Below the pieces are notes generated by a model. That model did not search any database, was not told the origin of the DNA, and saw only the letters and a program-made list of their open reading frames with translations. A DNA stretch of 64,000 nucleotides from Amaurobius ferox (Eukaryota; Arthropoda; Arachnida; Araneae; Amaurobiidae), in contig OX578137.1 of the NCBI GenBank assembly GCA_951213105.1, forward strand, positions 82,525,679 to 82,589,678, in the 5' to 3' direction. Both the position numbers and the translations under genes were made by a program. The stretch's first letter is position 1, and every line of letters begins with the position of its first letter. Below, piece after piece: positions 49,330-60,871 of the stretch.

Positions 49330-49528
49330 CAATACCTTCTAAATCAATACATACGACTATTAAAAATTCACTGGAAACAAAAGCCTTCAAAACAACATGA
49401 CACATTTGTCAAAGCTTAACGCTCTGGACTTACAAGAAATATCGACACCGAAAATACGAATACAGTAATTTCTTTTTAAGCGCCTCCAGGAATTACACAT
49501 TCGATATCAGACCACTCCGGAAAGAAAA
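49330..49528. repeat. Family B repeat, copy 2, left part
   Basis: Shows ACATGACACATTTGTC, TTACAAGAAATAT, AAATACGAATACAGTAAT and AAGCGCCTCCAGGAATTACA, parallel to copies 1 and 3. It is broken by a family A insertion just after GGAAAGAAA. Confidence 0.65.
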
Positions 49529-50310
49529 AAATCTGATGTGGGCAACACATGACTTTCCTTATATAATGTAATGAATTTACTACTTTTACAGTAAAAAAAT
49601 AGGTTTTTCTTATAGTAGGTACTAATATTCTTTCCAAGATATTGAATTTTCGACAATTAGTTGTCATTTTCATTGATTTAGCGTCATTTTTATCCATTTG
49701 ACGAGATTTGCGTTAATTTGGCAACATTTCAAAAAGTCGCCAAGTTGGCGACATTTCGCCAAATTCGTCGCCAAAATCTCGCCAAGAGTTATGCACTAAG
49801 AAAAAAGTTATTCTTACAGCAGATAAATGACTATTGGCGTTCAAATACAAAAGTATTATTCAAAGTATATTTTTTCATGAATGGAACGAGCTAGATCCAC
49901 GAGAATGATGTCACTCAATTTATCGCATGGTATTACATATGAAAAGTGAACATGTTTCTCAATAGGAATTTTTTTTATGTGACTTTTTCATAATTTTTTT
50001 GAAAAATGTACAATATCTCGAGAACGGTTCATGTTAGCCTTCTAAAATTTATGCCAATCGTTTTCTAATGAAAAATTACATAAGAAATGTCTATTTGCGT
50101 AACTTTATTAGCGGTTTTGATTTTTTGACGATTTTTTCAAAATTTCATTCGAAAATTTAGGGAGGTTCTGAACATTCGATTACGTATAAAAACAATAGGC
50201 TTCCAGTGTTTACGGATTGTGATTTTTGTACCAAATTTGGTTCGAATCGGTCCATTCGTTCGTCAGTTATCGTCTCCACAGACTCACTGACACACACACA
50301 TACACACATA

Positions 50311-50348
<38 letters not shown>

Positions 50349-50475
50349 TCACTCCAAAAATGTTTGATTCGTGATCAGGGATGCTTGAAACGTGCTCTCC
50401 CGTCGAAAACTCGAATTCGAATTTTCGACCCCGTCACAATACTTTCCTTATACATTATGTATATAAGGAAAGTAA
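49529..50475 (+). mobile_element. Family A repeat, copy 3, nested in family B
   Basis: Complete copy. The perfect 12-bp 3' hairpin (ACTTTCCTTATA, loop CATTATGTA, TATAAGGAAAGT) lies at 50441-50473. CA microsatellite at 50289-50344. The host repeat continues after it with TAAAG and CTATCGATTAAATAAACTAA. Confidence 0.85.
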
Positions 50476-50558
50476 TAAAGACTTAGATCTATCGATTAAA
50501 TAAACTAAAGGGCGCAATAAAATGCACTTGAAAATTTATAGAACGGTTCATAAGTAAA
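50476..50558. repeat. Family B repeat, copy 2, middle part
   Basis: ATCGATTAAATAAACTAA, then a CTTGAAAATTTATAGA stretch and TTCATAAG match the middle of the uninterrupted family B copies. It is cut by the next family A copy. Confidence 0.65.
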
Positions 50559-51473
50559 AAATCTGATGTGAGCAACACATGACTTTCCTTATATAATGCA
50601 ATGAATTTACTACTTTTACAGTTAAAAAAATGTTATTCTTATAGTAGATACTTATATTCTTTCCAATATATTGAATTTTCTTCAATTAGTCGTCATTTTC
50701 ATTGATTTAGCGTCATTTTTATCCATTTGGCGATATTTTTGTTAATTTGGCAACAAATAAAAATGTCGCCAAGTTGGCGACATTCTGCCAAATTCGTCGC
50801 CAAAATCTCGCCAAGCGTTACAGACGGAGAAATAAGTTATTCTTACAGCAGATAAATGACTATTGGCGTTTAAATACAAAAGTATTACTCAAAGTATCTT
50901 TTTTCATGAATGGAATGAGCTAGATTCACGAGAATGATGTCACCCAATTTATCGCATGGTACTACATATGAAAAGTGAACATGTTTCTCAATAGGAAATA
51001 TTTTTTTTTATTATATATAACTTTTTGATAATTTTTTGGAAAAATGTGCAATATCTTGAGAACGGTTCATGTTAGCGTTCTAAAATTTAGGTCAATCGTT
51101 TTCTAATGAAAAATTACATAAGAAATGTCTATTTGGGTAACTTTATTAGCGGTTTTGATTTTTTGACGATTTTTTCAAAATTTCTCTTGAAAATTTAGGG
51201 ATGTTCTGAACATTCGATTGCGTATAAAAACAATAGACTTCCAGCGTTTACGGATTGTGATTTTTGTACCACATTTTGTTCGAATCGGTCCAGTCGTTCG
51301 TGAGATATCGTCTCCACAGACTTACTGACAGACACACACACAGACATCACCTCAAAAATGTGTGATTCGTGATCAGGGATGCTTGAAACGTGCTCTCCCG
51401 TCGAAAACTCTAATTCGAATTTTTGACCCCGTCACAAGACTTTCCTTATACATTATGTATATAAGGAAAGTAA
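50559..51473 (+). mobile_element. Family A repeat, copy 4, nested in family B
   Basis: Near-complete copy with a much shorter CA run (about 51327-51345) than its neighbours. The 3' hairpin is intact. The left flank is family B but the right flank is not. Confidence 0.82.
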
Positions 51474-51786
51474 TAAAGCGCTTGACAAGTCTTCAACACA
51501 AGTCTTCAATACAAGTTTACCGTATGTCAAAAAATTTTGAAAACCATAACACTGATATAATCTTTAAACGTGAACTCAAATTGGAATCGCATTCAATCTT
51601 AAGAAGCGGCTTTTAATCGGCGAGGAACGTCTACATGAGAGGTACGAACGAAATACCGGGAAGGCGTGGCCTGACACAAAAATTTTTCATATTGGATCAT
51701 TGGTCAATTGTTTTGGGAAATACATAGTGATTTGGGTGTATTCAGACACACCTCCGTTCCTAAGATAGTCACATTTCATTTTAAAA
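51474..51786. other. 313-bp non-repeat segment between two family A copies
   Basis: Neither family A nor family B. It has a short duplication (AAGTCTTCAACACAAG then AAGTCTTCAATACAAG) and a GC-richer patch near 51600-51670. Because family B stops before copy 4 and resumes after copy 5, this piece appears to have arrived with them. Confidence 0.6.
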
Positions 51787-52569
51787 AAATCTGATGTGGG
51801 CAACACATGACTTTCCTTATATAATGTAATGAATTTACTACTTTTACAGTAAAAAAATAGTTTTTTCTTATAGTAGATACTAATATTCTTTCCAAGGTAT
51901 TGAATTTTCGACAATTAGTTGTCATTTTCATTGATTTAGCGTCATTTTTATCCATTTGACGAGATTTACGTTAATTTGGCAACATTTCAAAAAGTCGCCA
52001 AGTTGGCGACATTTCGCCAAATTCGTCGCCAAAATCTCGCCAAGAGTTATGTACTAAGAAAAAAGTTATTCTTACAGCAGATAAATGACTATTGGCGTTC
52101 AAATACAAAAGTATTATTCAAAGTATATTTTTTCATGAATGGAACGAGCTAGATCCACGAGAATGATGTCACTCAATTTATCGCATGGTATTACATATGA
52201 AAAGTGAACATGTTTCTCAATAGGAATTTTTTTTTATGTGACTTTTTCATAATTTTTTTGAAAAATGTACAATATCTCGAGAACGGTTCATGTTAGCCTT
52301 CTAAAATTTATGCCAATCGTTTTCTAATGAAAAATTACATAAGAAATGTCTATTTGCGTAACTTTATTAGCGGTTTTGATTTTTTGACGATTTTTTCAAA
52401 ATTTCATTCGAAAATTTAGGGAGGTTCTGAACATTCGATTACGTATAAAAACAATAGGCTTCCAGTGTTTATGGATTGTGATTTTTGTACCAAATTTGGT
52501 TCGAATCGGTCCATTCGTTCGTCAGTTATCGTCTCCACAGACTCACTGACACACACACATACACACATA

Positions 52570-52607
<38 letters not shown>

Positions 52608-52734
52608 TCACTCCAAAAATGTTTGATTCGTGATCAGGGATGCTTGAAACGTGCTCTCCCGTCGAAAACTCGAATTCGAATTTTCGACCCCGTCACAATA
52701 CTTTCCTTATACATTATGTATATAAGGAAAGTAA
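51787..52734 (+). mobile_element. Family A repeat, copy 5
   Basis: Almost identical to copy 3 over its whole length, including the layout of the CA microsatellite (52548-52603). The 3' hairpin is perfect. The right flank returns to family B. Confidence 0.85.
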
Positions 52735-52800
52735 AAATAAAGATCGTAGCATTTGTTTATGTGGTAAGTCTGTAAATGTGTGAATGTTTTAATAAGTTAT
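52735..52800. repeat. Family B repeat, copy 2, right part
   Basis: ATAAAGATCGTAGCATTTG and CTGTAAATGTGTGAATGTTT align with the end of family B copies 1 and 3 (ATGGTAACAT or ACGGTAACATTT, then TTGTAAATGTTT). Confidence 0.55.
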
Positions 52801-53696
52801 TTTCATTAATATTCTATTAGTTTAATCAAACTGTATTTTTTATATTATTTTGTACTAGAATGTGTACATGCCATTTCCCGGGGGTTTGTAGTATAGCTCG
52901 CTTACGCAGCAGTTTATGTGTTTATTTATATTTTTCTTATAAGCGAGCATATTTGTAAAGCATACTTTCTTTGATATTCGAGAATTTGTTCCGGTGAACA
53001 AAATTTAAGGCACGCTTTAATAATAAATCTGCTTATAAGAAAAACAAAGCGACAAATATCAGTATATCACCGAGGAGCATCGTCCTGGGTCTTGAAGTGC
53101 CTGTGCAATAAATTTTATCGCCTTACAGGAACTTAGGTATCCCAATGCATACTGCAAATACACACATACAGTCATCTTCTTTTAATATGTATAGCTGTAC
53201 CTGTGCAGAATATTTGTGCTCTAAGCAGCTGTGAAATTTTAAAGATAGGACTCAGTATAACAATTTTGTTGGCTATAAGTTTTACACGTTTTTTGGCTGA
53301 GACTTATTTCAATACTTTCTTAAGACGGTTGAAATTTATCAGTCTTATTTATTATTCAATCGCTTCATAAAAATTTTTATTATATACAGAAGCGAAGCTG
53401 TATATTGAATTATTTTTTTACTTACGTACAGCAATGTCATAGGTATCCGACGAAATAAAGTAAAGCTGAAAATTGGACTATTTTTCAACTTTTTTACAAA
53501 AATGTCTATTAATATCTGAAGAAATAGAAAGATTGTACACTTTAAAAATGTTTGAAAATTTAATTTAAGGAAATCTAGTTAAAATTTTGAAATAAGGCTT
53601 CAAGGTGCATTAGTTCAGCTATAGATGCTGTGATATTTTTATCAATATTGATTCTTTGAGAGTGTGTTAAAATTGCTGAGAAATAAGTACATGTAT
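52801..53696. other. Anonymous stretch; part of a weak repeat pair
   Basis: About 53060-53200 (GTCCTGGGTCTTGAAGTGCC, then CACACATACA and TTTTAATATGTAT) resembles 55280-55425 (CCTGGTCCTGAAGTGCATCT, then CACACTCATACACA and TTTATTATGTA). This is probably an old shared element of unknown class. No gene seen. Confidence 0.4.
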
Positions 53697-54069
53697 GGAT
53701 CTAGCTCGTTCCATTCATGACAAAATATACTTTAAATAAGACTTTTGTATTTGAACGCCAATAGTCATTTATCTGCTGTAAGAATAACTTATTTCTTCGT
53801 CCATAACACTTGGCGAGATTTTGGCGACGAATTTGGCGGAATGTCGTCAACTCGGCGACTTTTTTGAAATGTTGCCAAATTAACGAAAATCTCGCCAAAT
53901 GGATAAATATGACGCTAAATCAATGAAAATGACGACTAATTGTCGAAAATTCAATATCTTGGAAAGAATATTAGTATCTACTATAAGAAAAACCTATTTT
54001 TTTACTGTCAAAGTATAAAATTCATTACATTATATAAGGAAAGTCATGTGTTGCCCACATCAGATTTTT
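53697..54069 (-). mobile_element. Family A repeat, 5' part only, inserted beside a gag remnant
   Basis: Reverse-oriented: the 5' end (AAATCTGATGTGGGCAACAC on the minus strand) lies at 54069 and the copy stops at about 53697 after GAACGAGCTAGATCC. The CA microsatellite and 3' hairpin are missing. Confidence 0.8.
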
Positions 54070-54650
54070 CAGATTTAGTATACCAAATTTCAGCAGATGC
54101 GTCATATGAGTCAATGAAAACTAGGTTTATTATAGAATTTGAGACATAGCAGGCAAGAAATCAAAAGCTTTCTTACAGGCTGTAGAACTAGAGAGTAAAA
54201 ACCCTTCATCATTTCTAAGGAAAATGCCATAATTGAATGATAACCAGGTAGATGATTTATGTTGGAAAGCAGTTTGAATGATGAGATTACCCAGTAATAT
54301 GCAGGCTATTTTGTCAGTAAGCATTTAGGGATTTCCCAAATTAGATGAAATGGCGGATAAAATGTCAGATTACAGTCAAGAAATGTATTCACCTTCTGTG
54401 AAAGCTATTGATCAGGATCCCGAAGTACTCAAATTACAAAAGCAAGTTTCATACTTGGCTAAACCGGTGCAGGTATTTTCTAGAATATACGCCGATCACA
54501 AAGTTGCGAAGTACAATTTCAGTACAATTAGAACAATTCATATATTGGTCATATCTTCCGCAAATAACGAAATTTCTCTATTTCTAGTAGAACGAATTGC
54601 TCAGCATTATTTGGGCCCTACAAATACAAGTACTACTTATAAATGAAATA
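54070..54650 (+). pseudogene. Ty3/gypsy-type gag remnant
   Basis: Shifting frames give the order typical of arthropod retrotransposon Gag proteins: YESMKTRFIIEF (about 54108-54143), then NPSSFLRKMP, LPSNMQAILSVS in decayed form, and MADKMSDYSQEM, which opens a 98-codon frame at 54350. The C-terminal part, LKLQKQVSYLAKPVQV, is the coiled-coil-like stretch before the zinc knuckle, which is absent. Gag would form the particle that packages the element RNA. Several frame breaks make this non-functional. No protease, RT or integrase, and no LTR, was recognised nearby. Confidence 0.6.
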
Positions 54651-55835
54651 TGGTCCTGTTTTGAACTAAAACCATTCTCACGATTAATATAAAAACTCCA
54701 AATAACACATCAAGTTGCAGTTGATTATATATACAGCACGTCACTTACGGAAATGCGAAAGTAAAGGTTTTTCCCTTTATACGCATGCTCAAATGTAGAC
54801 GTGGCTTCAGTACTTCGATGGACTTTAATCGCAGGGTCCGGGTGTCAACGCGAAAATGGCTCGCTGATTCAAAAAGTTTAATAGCACTAAACAAATTAAT
54901 AATTCATGAACGGGTGGCTCCAACAATACATTTTAGGATCAATCTGTAATATTTAAAGTAGTTATTATTAAGTTACAAACACTGAATTGGCAGTCAATAT
55001 TTATATACTAATATAAAAAGCGTGGTCATTTTAAATGAGCGAAAATTATATACATATTAAAGAAATTAAAAGCATTGTCTTTTAATCGTATGGAATGGAT
55101 TCCGTTTAAAGTTTGTTTGAAATATAATTTTTTTTTATCTTTCCCAGGGTGTCAATATAAGACCTCCGTGATAATGTTTTCGGTCGCTATGTAATCAACC
55201 AAATTGAATATCGCCCCAAATCGCTGTAAATCGAGGTAAAACGTAAAATAACTAGAAACTAATTCGAAATTAGGAAAAATAACAACGGGGCACGCCCTTC
55301 CTGGTCCTGAAGTGCATCTGTACTAAATTTCACTCCCGTAAATAGCCCACTATAGACCGCACAATCAGAAACACACTCATACACAAACATACCATTTTCT
55401 TTATTATGTAAGATAGCCTTGCTAAAATATATAGCATAATACTTTTATTGCTACTTAATTTGGGTCCTCGATTTTTTTGCACCCCAAATATCATGTTTCG
55501 CCACTTTATGTGATTTTTTATTCAAGATAGAAATATTTTTCATGTGACCCATAGTAGGTTCTTCGGTAGATTCAAATTACGGGGCACAGTAGAAATAGAA
55601 GTTATTATTCATAATCTCCTATATGTAGGATTTGTATGCTCTTCAGTCATACGTACTTATTTCACAATTATTTTTCAATCACAAACCCCCAATCAGCTAT
55701 CAATTTCGATTGCTCAGGTTTCTACTTTGAGCTAACTCTACTGTCCATAATATATTTCCTATATGGATACTTAAAAGAGCGAAATTTCAATATTAGATAA
55801 TAAAATTGAGCTAGAATGTTATTTTACAGCCTTAA
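54651..55835. other. Anonymous stretch; second member of a weak repeat pair
   Basis: About 55280-55425 resembles 53060-53200. Otherwise nothing recognised. Confidence 0.4.
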
Positions 55836-56150
55836 GAATATCTTTTTGAAATACCAAACATACTCCTAACCACATGACAAATTACTAGCAGCTTAACCGT
55901 CTGCATTTACAAGAAATATTGGCGCAGAAAATACGAATACAATAATCCCTTTTTAAGCGCCGCTAGGAATTACAACATCCGCCATAAGTTCTTTCCTAAA
56001 AGAAAAAAAAAATGCTCAATCGATTAAGTAAACTAATGTGCACGATAAAATGTTCTTGAGATTTTATAGATATGCGAAACATAAGAAATAAGAACGGTAA
56101 CATTTATTCAGGTTGTAAATGTTTGAATTTTTTTTTACATTCCTGTTTGA
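55836..56150. repeat. Family B repeat, copy 3 (uninterrupted)
   Basis: CACATGACAAATTACT, TTTACAAGAAATATTGGCG, AAGCGCCGCTAGGAATTACA, CATCCGCCATAAG, GCTCAATCGATTAAGT, then GAACGGTAACATTTATTC and TTGTAAATGTTTGAATT follow the order of copy 1. It serves as an empty-site reference for the insertions in copy 2. Confidence 0.65.
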
Positions 56151-57720
56151 TATTCTATTTGTCAAAGTAGAATATATTTTTCTATGGAGTTATTTTTTAT
56201 CGGTTGGAAAGACAGTGTTAGGAGTGAAATAATTTTGAGCTATGAATTTAGTGTTTTGCTTTTCTTTGATATGTAATGAATTAATTCAATTTAGGTCTTA
56301 TTTCAGCAAGTTATGTTCATATGTTTATTTGGCATTTTTATATGACATTATTTTTAAAACACAGTTACAAGCTAAAAAATAATACTTTTTAAAAGTTATA
56401 AAAATACTATTAGGGCATTAAACCCCGCCTAAAGGGTCGTTTCAAAAGGATTGTGCTCCCAATGCAAATAACAACATCGGAAAGTAGGTATTAAAGGTGT
56501 GAGATCAGAAGATATTGATGTTGTTTTGAAGATTTATATTATGCGATATACGAAACAAAGCGCAGACTCACAGGATCCGATTTGCGTCAGTTCGGGCCGG
56601 AACGGTCATGACCCCAATACATTCAGTGCAAATAAACTACAGTTCTGTTTGGGTCAGATTTCTCCTTGGGGCCAAGGCGTAAATTATACAGATTCGTACA
56701 TAAGGTGGCCAACGAAGAAGTGTTGCTGCATCGCCCTGAGGATCAACTAATAAAATATATGGAGGGCTTAACTCGACCTCAGACAAAATGATGTGACAAC
56801 AAGCAGAAAAAGTTGAACATATAAACAGTCAATTAAGAATAACCGTCGTTATAAAAATATGAAAGCAATGACTGCACAGTACCAGTACCAGTAGCTGCGG
56901 CATTTGACAATTAGAGTTCAAGAAGTGAAGTATGTGTTCGTGGACACATGGTGTCTAGAATGCATAAGGGTGTGTTCAAGATTTATATCCAGAATGTTAA
57001 ACAAAAGAAAAGTATTACACTGTAAACAAAATATTACTATAAACAAAAGTTTTATAAAATTTACATTTCATGCTGATACAAGCATACCTTTTAAAATATA
57101 AATGCATATGTAATCGCCAATACACATGCTCTGGTATGGTATTTACATACAACCATTTATATATATTTTTGACATTTTTAAGTGTTTCATATGTTTATGG
57201 ATTACCTCATTGATATTTGAAATATAAAATGTGTGTGAACAACACTATGCAAATATAGTACTCAACATATATTTTCCATAAATATTCATATTGATTGCAT
57301 TACAGTATGAACATGTGTAGGAATACCAAACTGGCATTTTTTTTAAAATACATATAAATTATAACTATTTTATGTAGACAACACATGTCTTTCGCTGCGG
57401 ATTCAAATTCATTTTTTCTTTCTTTCATTCATATTTTACTAAATTAAGTTTTATCGTTCAAAATAACCCAGATAATTATTTCAAATTACACTGAATTTGC
57501 AGTTTTAATTCAAGTCTCGTTCTAATTTGGAGGCTGGATGTAGCAAATGTGACATAGCAAAATGCGAGACATCTAAACTACTTTAAGAGCGGATAGGTCT
57601 ATATTTATAGGATTGGGCTTATTTTTTCATGGGCAAAAGGTGCGCCTGAAACTATTATTTAATACATACATTTGGATATATGTAGCCTCTTACTTTAGAT
57701 TTTGACAATTCTTGTCAAAT
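56151..57720. other. Anonymous stretch with no recognised gene
   Basis: A less AT-rich patch at about 56420-56780 contains an 83-codon ORF (56499-56750) with no family I recognise. It may be an old repeat or an exon, and I cannot tell which. Confidence 0.4.
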
Positions 57721-58015
57721 TTTTGCAAAAAAGCAGGGTTTTTTTCCAATTCTACCAAATTCTAATTAGCACCAGTATCATCTACAAGCTACTTATCTAC
57801 CATATCTTGTGAAATTTGGTACATTGTTTTTTCAGCTAGAGTGAATACATACGATTTTTAAGGGACATTTTGCAAAAAAAAAAAAGAAAGGTTCTTTTTT
57901 TTCCGAATTGTACCAAAATCTAATCATCATCAAAGTAAGCTACAAGCAACTTATCTACCACATTTTGTGAAATTTTATAAACCAGTTTTTTTAGCTAGAA
58001 TGGATACATACATTT
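57721..58015. repeat. Tandem duplication of a 147-bp unit
   Basis: TTTTGCAAAAAAG, then TTCTACCAAATTCTAAT, CTACAAGC, ACTTATCTACCA, TTGTGAAATTT and AGCTAGAGTGAATACATAC occur in order twice, with TTTTGCAAAA at 57721 and again at 57868. The units have diverged noticeably. Confidence 0.8.
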
Positions 58016-58358
58016 TACAGACATTTACACAGACACTTAGAGATACGCTAAAATTGGTGTTTTGGGATTCTAGAAGGCTCCAAATGTGTAGATTCTTAGA
58101 AAACTGGAGTTGCGATTTTTAACATGATTCCAATATATTTCCGAATCATTAGCATGTATTGTAAGGACAGTAATATCTGCTGAATATACAGTGCAAAAAA
58201 TTCATCAAATTCTGAATATAAATTAACTGGAATTCAACTCAACTCGACTCAGATTCCATTTTTGGTATCTTTTATTTTCAAATTTTTAATACATTTTATT
58301 GACTCAATTTTAATATTTTATTTATACATTACCATTTATTGCATGGAAAGTAAAATAG
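58016..58358. other. AT-rich stretch with no recognised gene
   Basis: Nothing recognised between the duplication and family C copy 4. Confidence 0.5.
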
Positions 58359-59653
58359 AAACAAGAAAGATCAATCATACCTAAAGCATTGATTACGAAA
58401 CACTTTCCAAGTTCGATGCAATTTCATTTAAAAATCTCTAAAATGCGATATATTCCTCGATAATATTTAAAAAATTATCACAATACTACATTAATTTATT
58501 ATATTTGAAAACTTAAAACTTCATTGAAAAAAATAAACTTCATTCAAATGACGGCATTGAAATGTAAATTACTTGGTTTAAACATCTCAAAAATGAAATA
58601 CATTCCTCGGTTACGTTTTAAAATTATCATAATACTACAATAATTTTTTTAATTTGAAAACTTCATCGAAAACAACTGTAATTTATTCAAATGACGCCAT
58701 CGAATATAACACGCCTGGCTCTCTCAATAAAAGCAGCATTGCATGCATAAACATTTTTCCATTCATTTCATTCATCACAATACTAAAATAATTTATTTTA
58801 TTTAAAAATTAAGACCATGGAGCTACAAATAATTGAACTCTATGTGTAAAACTTCATCGAAAAAAATCGTCCTTCTCTTTGTAAAATCAATGAATATTTC
58901 ATTCATATCAGCTAAGCAGACTCCATGAACTAAATGATTTTGTGTTAAAGAAATACAGCAATTCTAATTCAAGTCATTCTACATATTTTGCTGTTTACAT
59001 TTTACATAGGTGAAAAATAGGCTTCGTTGTAGAAATAATCAAATTTGGATGAGCATTTAAACTCAAATAAATTGTAATTGCGTTGTTTCAGTATGTAGAT
59101 GCACAGAATTTAAGCAAAAATAAAGTGGTTTTAGGACGGATTCAGCTCTCAATATGAATTAAAAAGAACTTTAAAACTCACGATTTTGAGACAAGATGGA
59201 TGCCATATATCATTTTGAATTGGATCACGGGATCTTTTCATATCATGGTCACGTGATCGGTTCATATAAGAGGTGTTATTATTATTTTAATTTTTATTTA
59301 AAAAATTACTGAATATAGTTTGCTGAATTTTATTTTATATATTTTATGGGATAATTTGAATATTTCCTAAAATTTTCGTAGCAATTTGTGAATTTTAAAT
59401 TTGCTTAAAAAATGTTTGAAAAATTAGGTCCGATAGGGTTCAATGTATTTCATTTTTTCAACCCGGGTTCATTCCAAAACTAATTGGGTGATATTATTCA
59501 TTTATATTTCCATAGGTCCCACAGACCGTCTGAATAACATACTAAAATTTCATTTTAATTAAGTCATTTTTACGGCAGTTATTGTGTTAAAGGATAGACA
59601 GACAGAATAAACAAAGTCATAAACACTTTTCAACTTTGTTGTAAAGTGTTAAA
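58359..59653 (+). mobile_element. Family C repeat, copy 4
   Basis: It runs from GAAACAAGAAAGATCAATCA to the 3' hairpin (CACTTTTCAAC, GTTGTAAAGTG) and TTAAAAA. It has the internal 150-bp duplication of copy 2. The CRE position is mutated in both related places (TGACGGCA and TGACGCCA) and the TATA position reads CAATAAAA, so the promoter-like module is broken here. Confidence 0.78.
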
Positions 59654-60415
59654 AATTATTTGCGAAGAAGAAAAACTAAAATATGATAACAATCAACGAA
59701 ATTAACTAGCCTTAAGAACAAAAAATTTAACAGACAATCAAGCAACATACATTTTGTAGCATTATGCACAATAATCTGTGCGCAATTACGTCGTCTAAAA
59801 TTTTGCTCATTGAGTATGCATATTTTGATATAGGTGTTAAATAAATACATATGTATCATTTTCATTGCATATAATTAACTTTTATGCAAAACATGCATAT
59901 GTACAAACTTGTGCTTAATGTAGAAATGCAAATTTCAAATGGTGCAAAAATGTTCCTTCCAGAGAGGACTAAATTATTTCTTTTAACATTATCCCTAACG
60001 AAACCGTTTCCTAATGTTTTAAAGTCAAAATACAAATCTGAAGTATTATTTTTACATAAATTACAGAAACACACACGCATCAAAGGAATGGGAATGTAAA
60101 ATTTGCATTCTTGGTTGAGAATATATATCTCTGTAATATGAATCACGACGGTGGAAAATGCCTTACTTAAAAAAATTCGAAATATTTTAGAACAACTCAG
60201 TCACAATATTATTGGAACAAGGTAATTTTATGCACTTTGTAAAAAATGGACCCTCCTTTGCTCCTTTCGTGCATTGAAGTACCCTTTAGCAATAATGATA
60301 AGTCAATAAAATTAACCATTCTTTAAACAAATACATGGACAATTAATAAAGCAGGATATTACTTTTTAATAGAACGTTTAATTTCTTCCTTAACGATTGA
60401 TGAAACCCTATTATT
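59654..60415. other. Anonymous stretch with overlapping short ORFs
   Basis: A 94-codon minus ORF (59862-60146) overlaps a 71-codon plus ORF. Neither has a motif, and AT-rich chance frames are the likely cause. Confidence 0.45.
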
Positions 60416-60840
60416 TATCTTAATGAAACGGTGCAAGGAGCTAGAAAAAATATTCTTCTTAATACGGTGCTGGGAGATTCAAATGGCAAAATAGTTGTCT
60501 ATATAACGATGCATGTGGAATGAAGAAAACTTAGCTTTCTTCTCAATATAAAGGTGTATGAAGAATGAAGTAAGCCTAATTTTTATTTTTACAAAACTAT
60601 GCATTGCATTTAAAAAAAGCGCATTATATTACTTAACAAAATGGTGCAAGGCTATTGAAATTTTTTTAATGACAGTTTTTGTTTAATGAAACAATGCAAG
60701 AAGACTGATGAAAGTATAAATTTCCTCTTAATTAAACTGTGGAGATTGAAGAAAGAGTATATCTCTTAAAATGATGAATGAAATAAGAATTTCGATATTC
60801 TACGATTACACGTACATAAAATGTTTAATGCAATCATACT
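60416..60840. repeat. Degenerate tandem repeats
   Basis: Variants of TTAATGAAACGGTGCAAGGA (ATACGGTGCTGGGAGATT, AACAAAATGGTGCAAGGCT, TTAATGAAACAATGCAAGAA) recur irregularly, each followed by a GAAA/GAATGAAG stretch. An old minisatellite is the best reading. Confidence 0.5.
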
Positions 60841-60871
60841 TTAGAACATTTTAGCTTGTTGAGTTGTTATA

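Noticed and set aside
50157..50339. Minus-strand ORFs starting with Cys-Val repeats (also 52416-52598)
   Set aside because: Translation of the CA microsatellite of family A.
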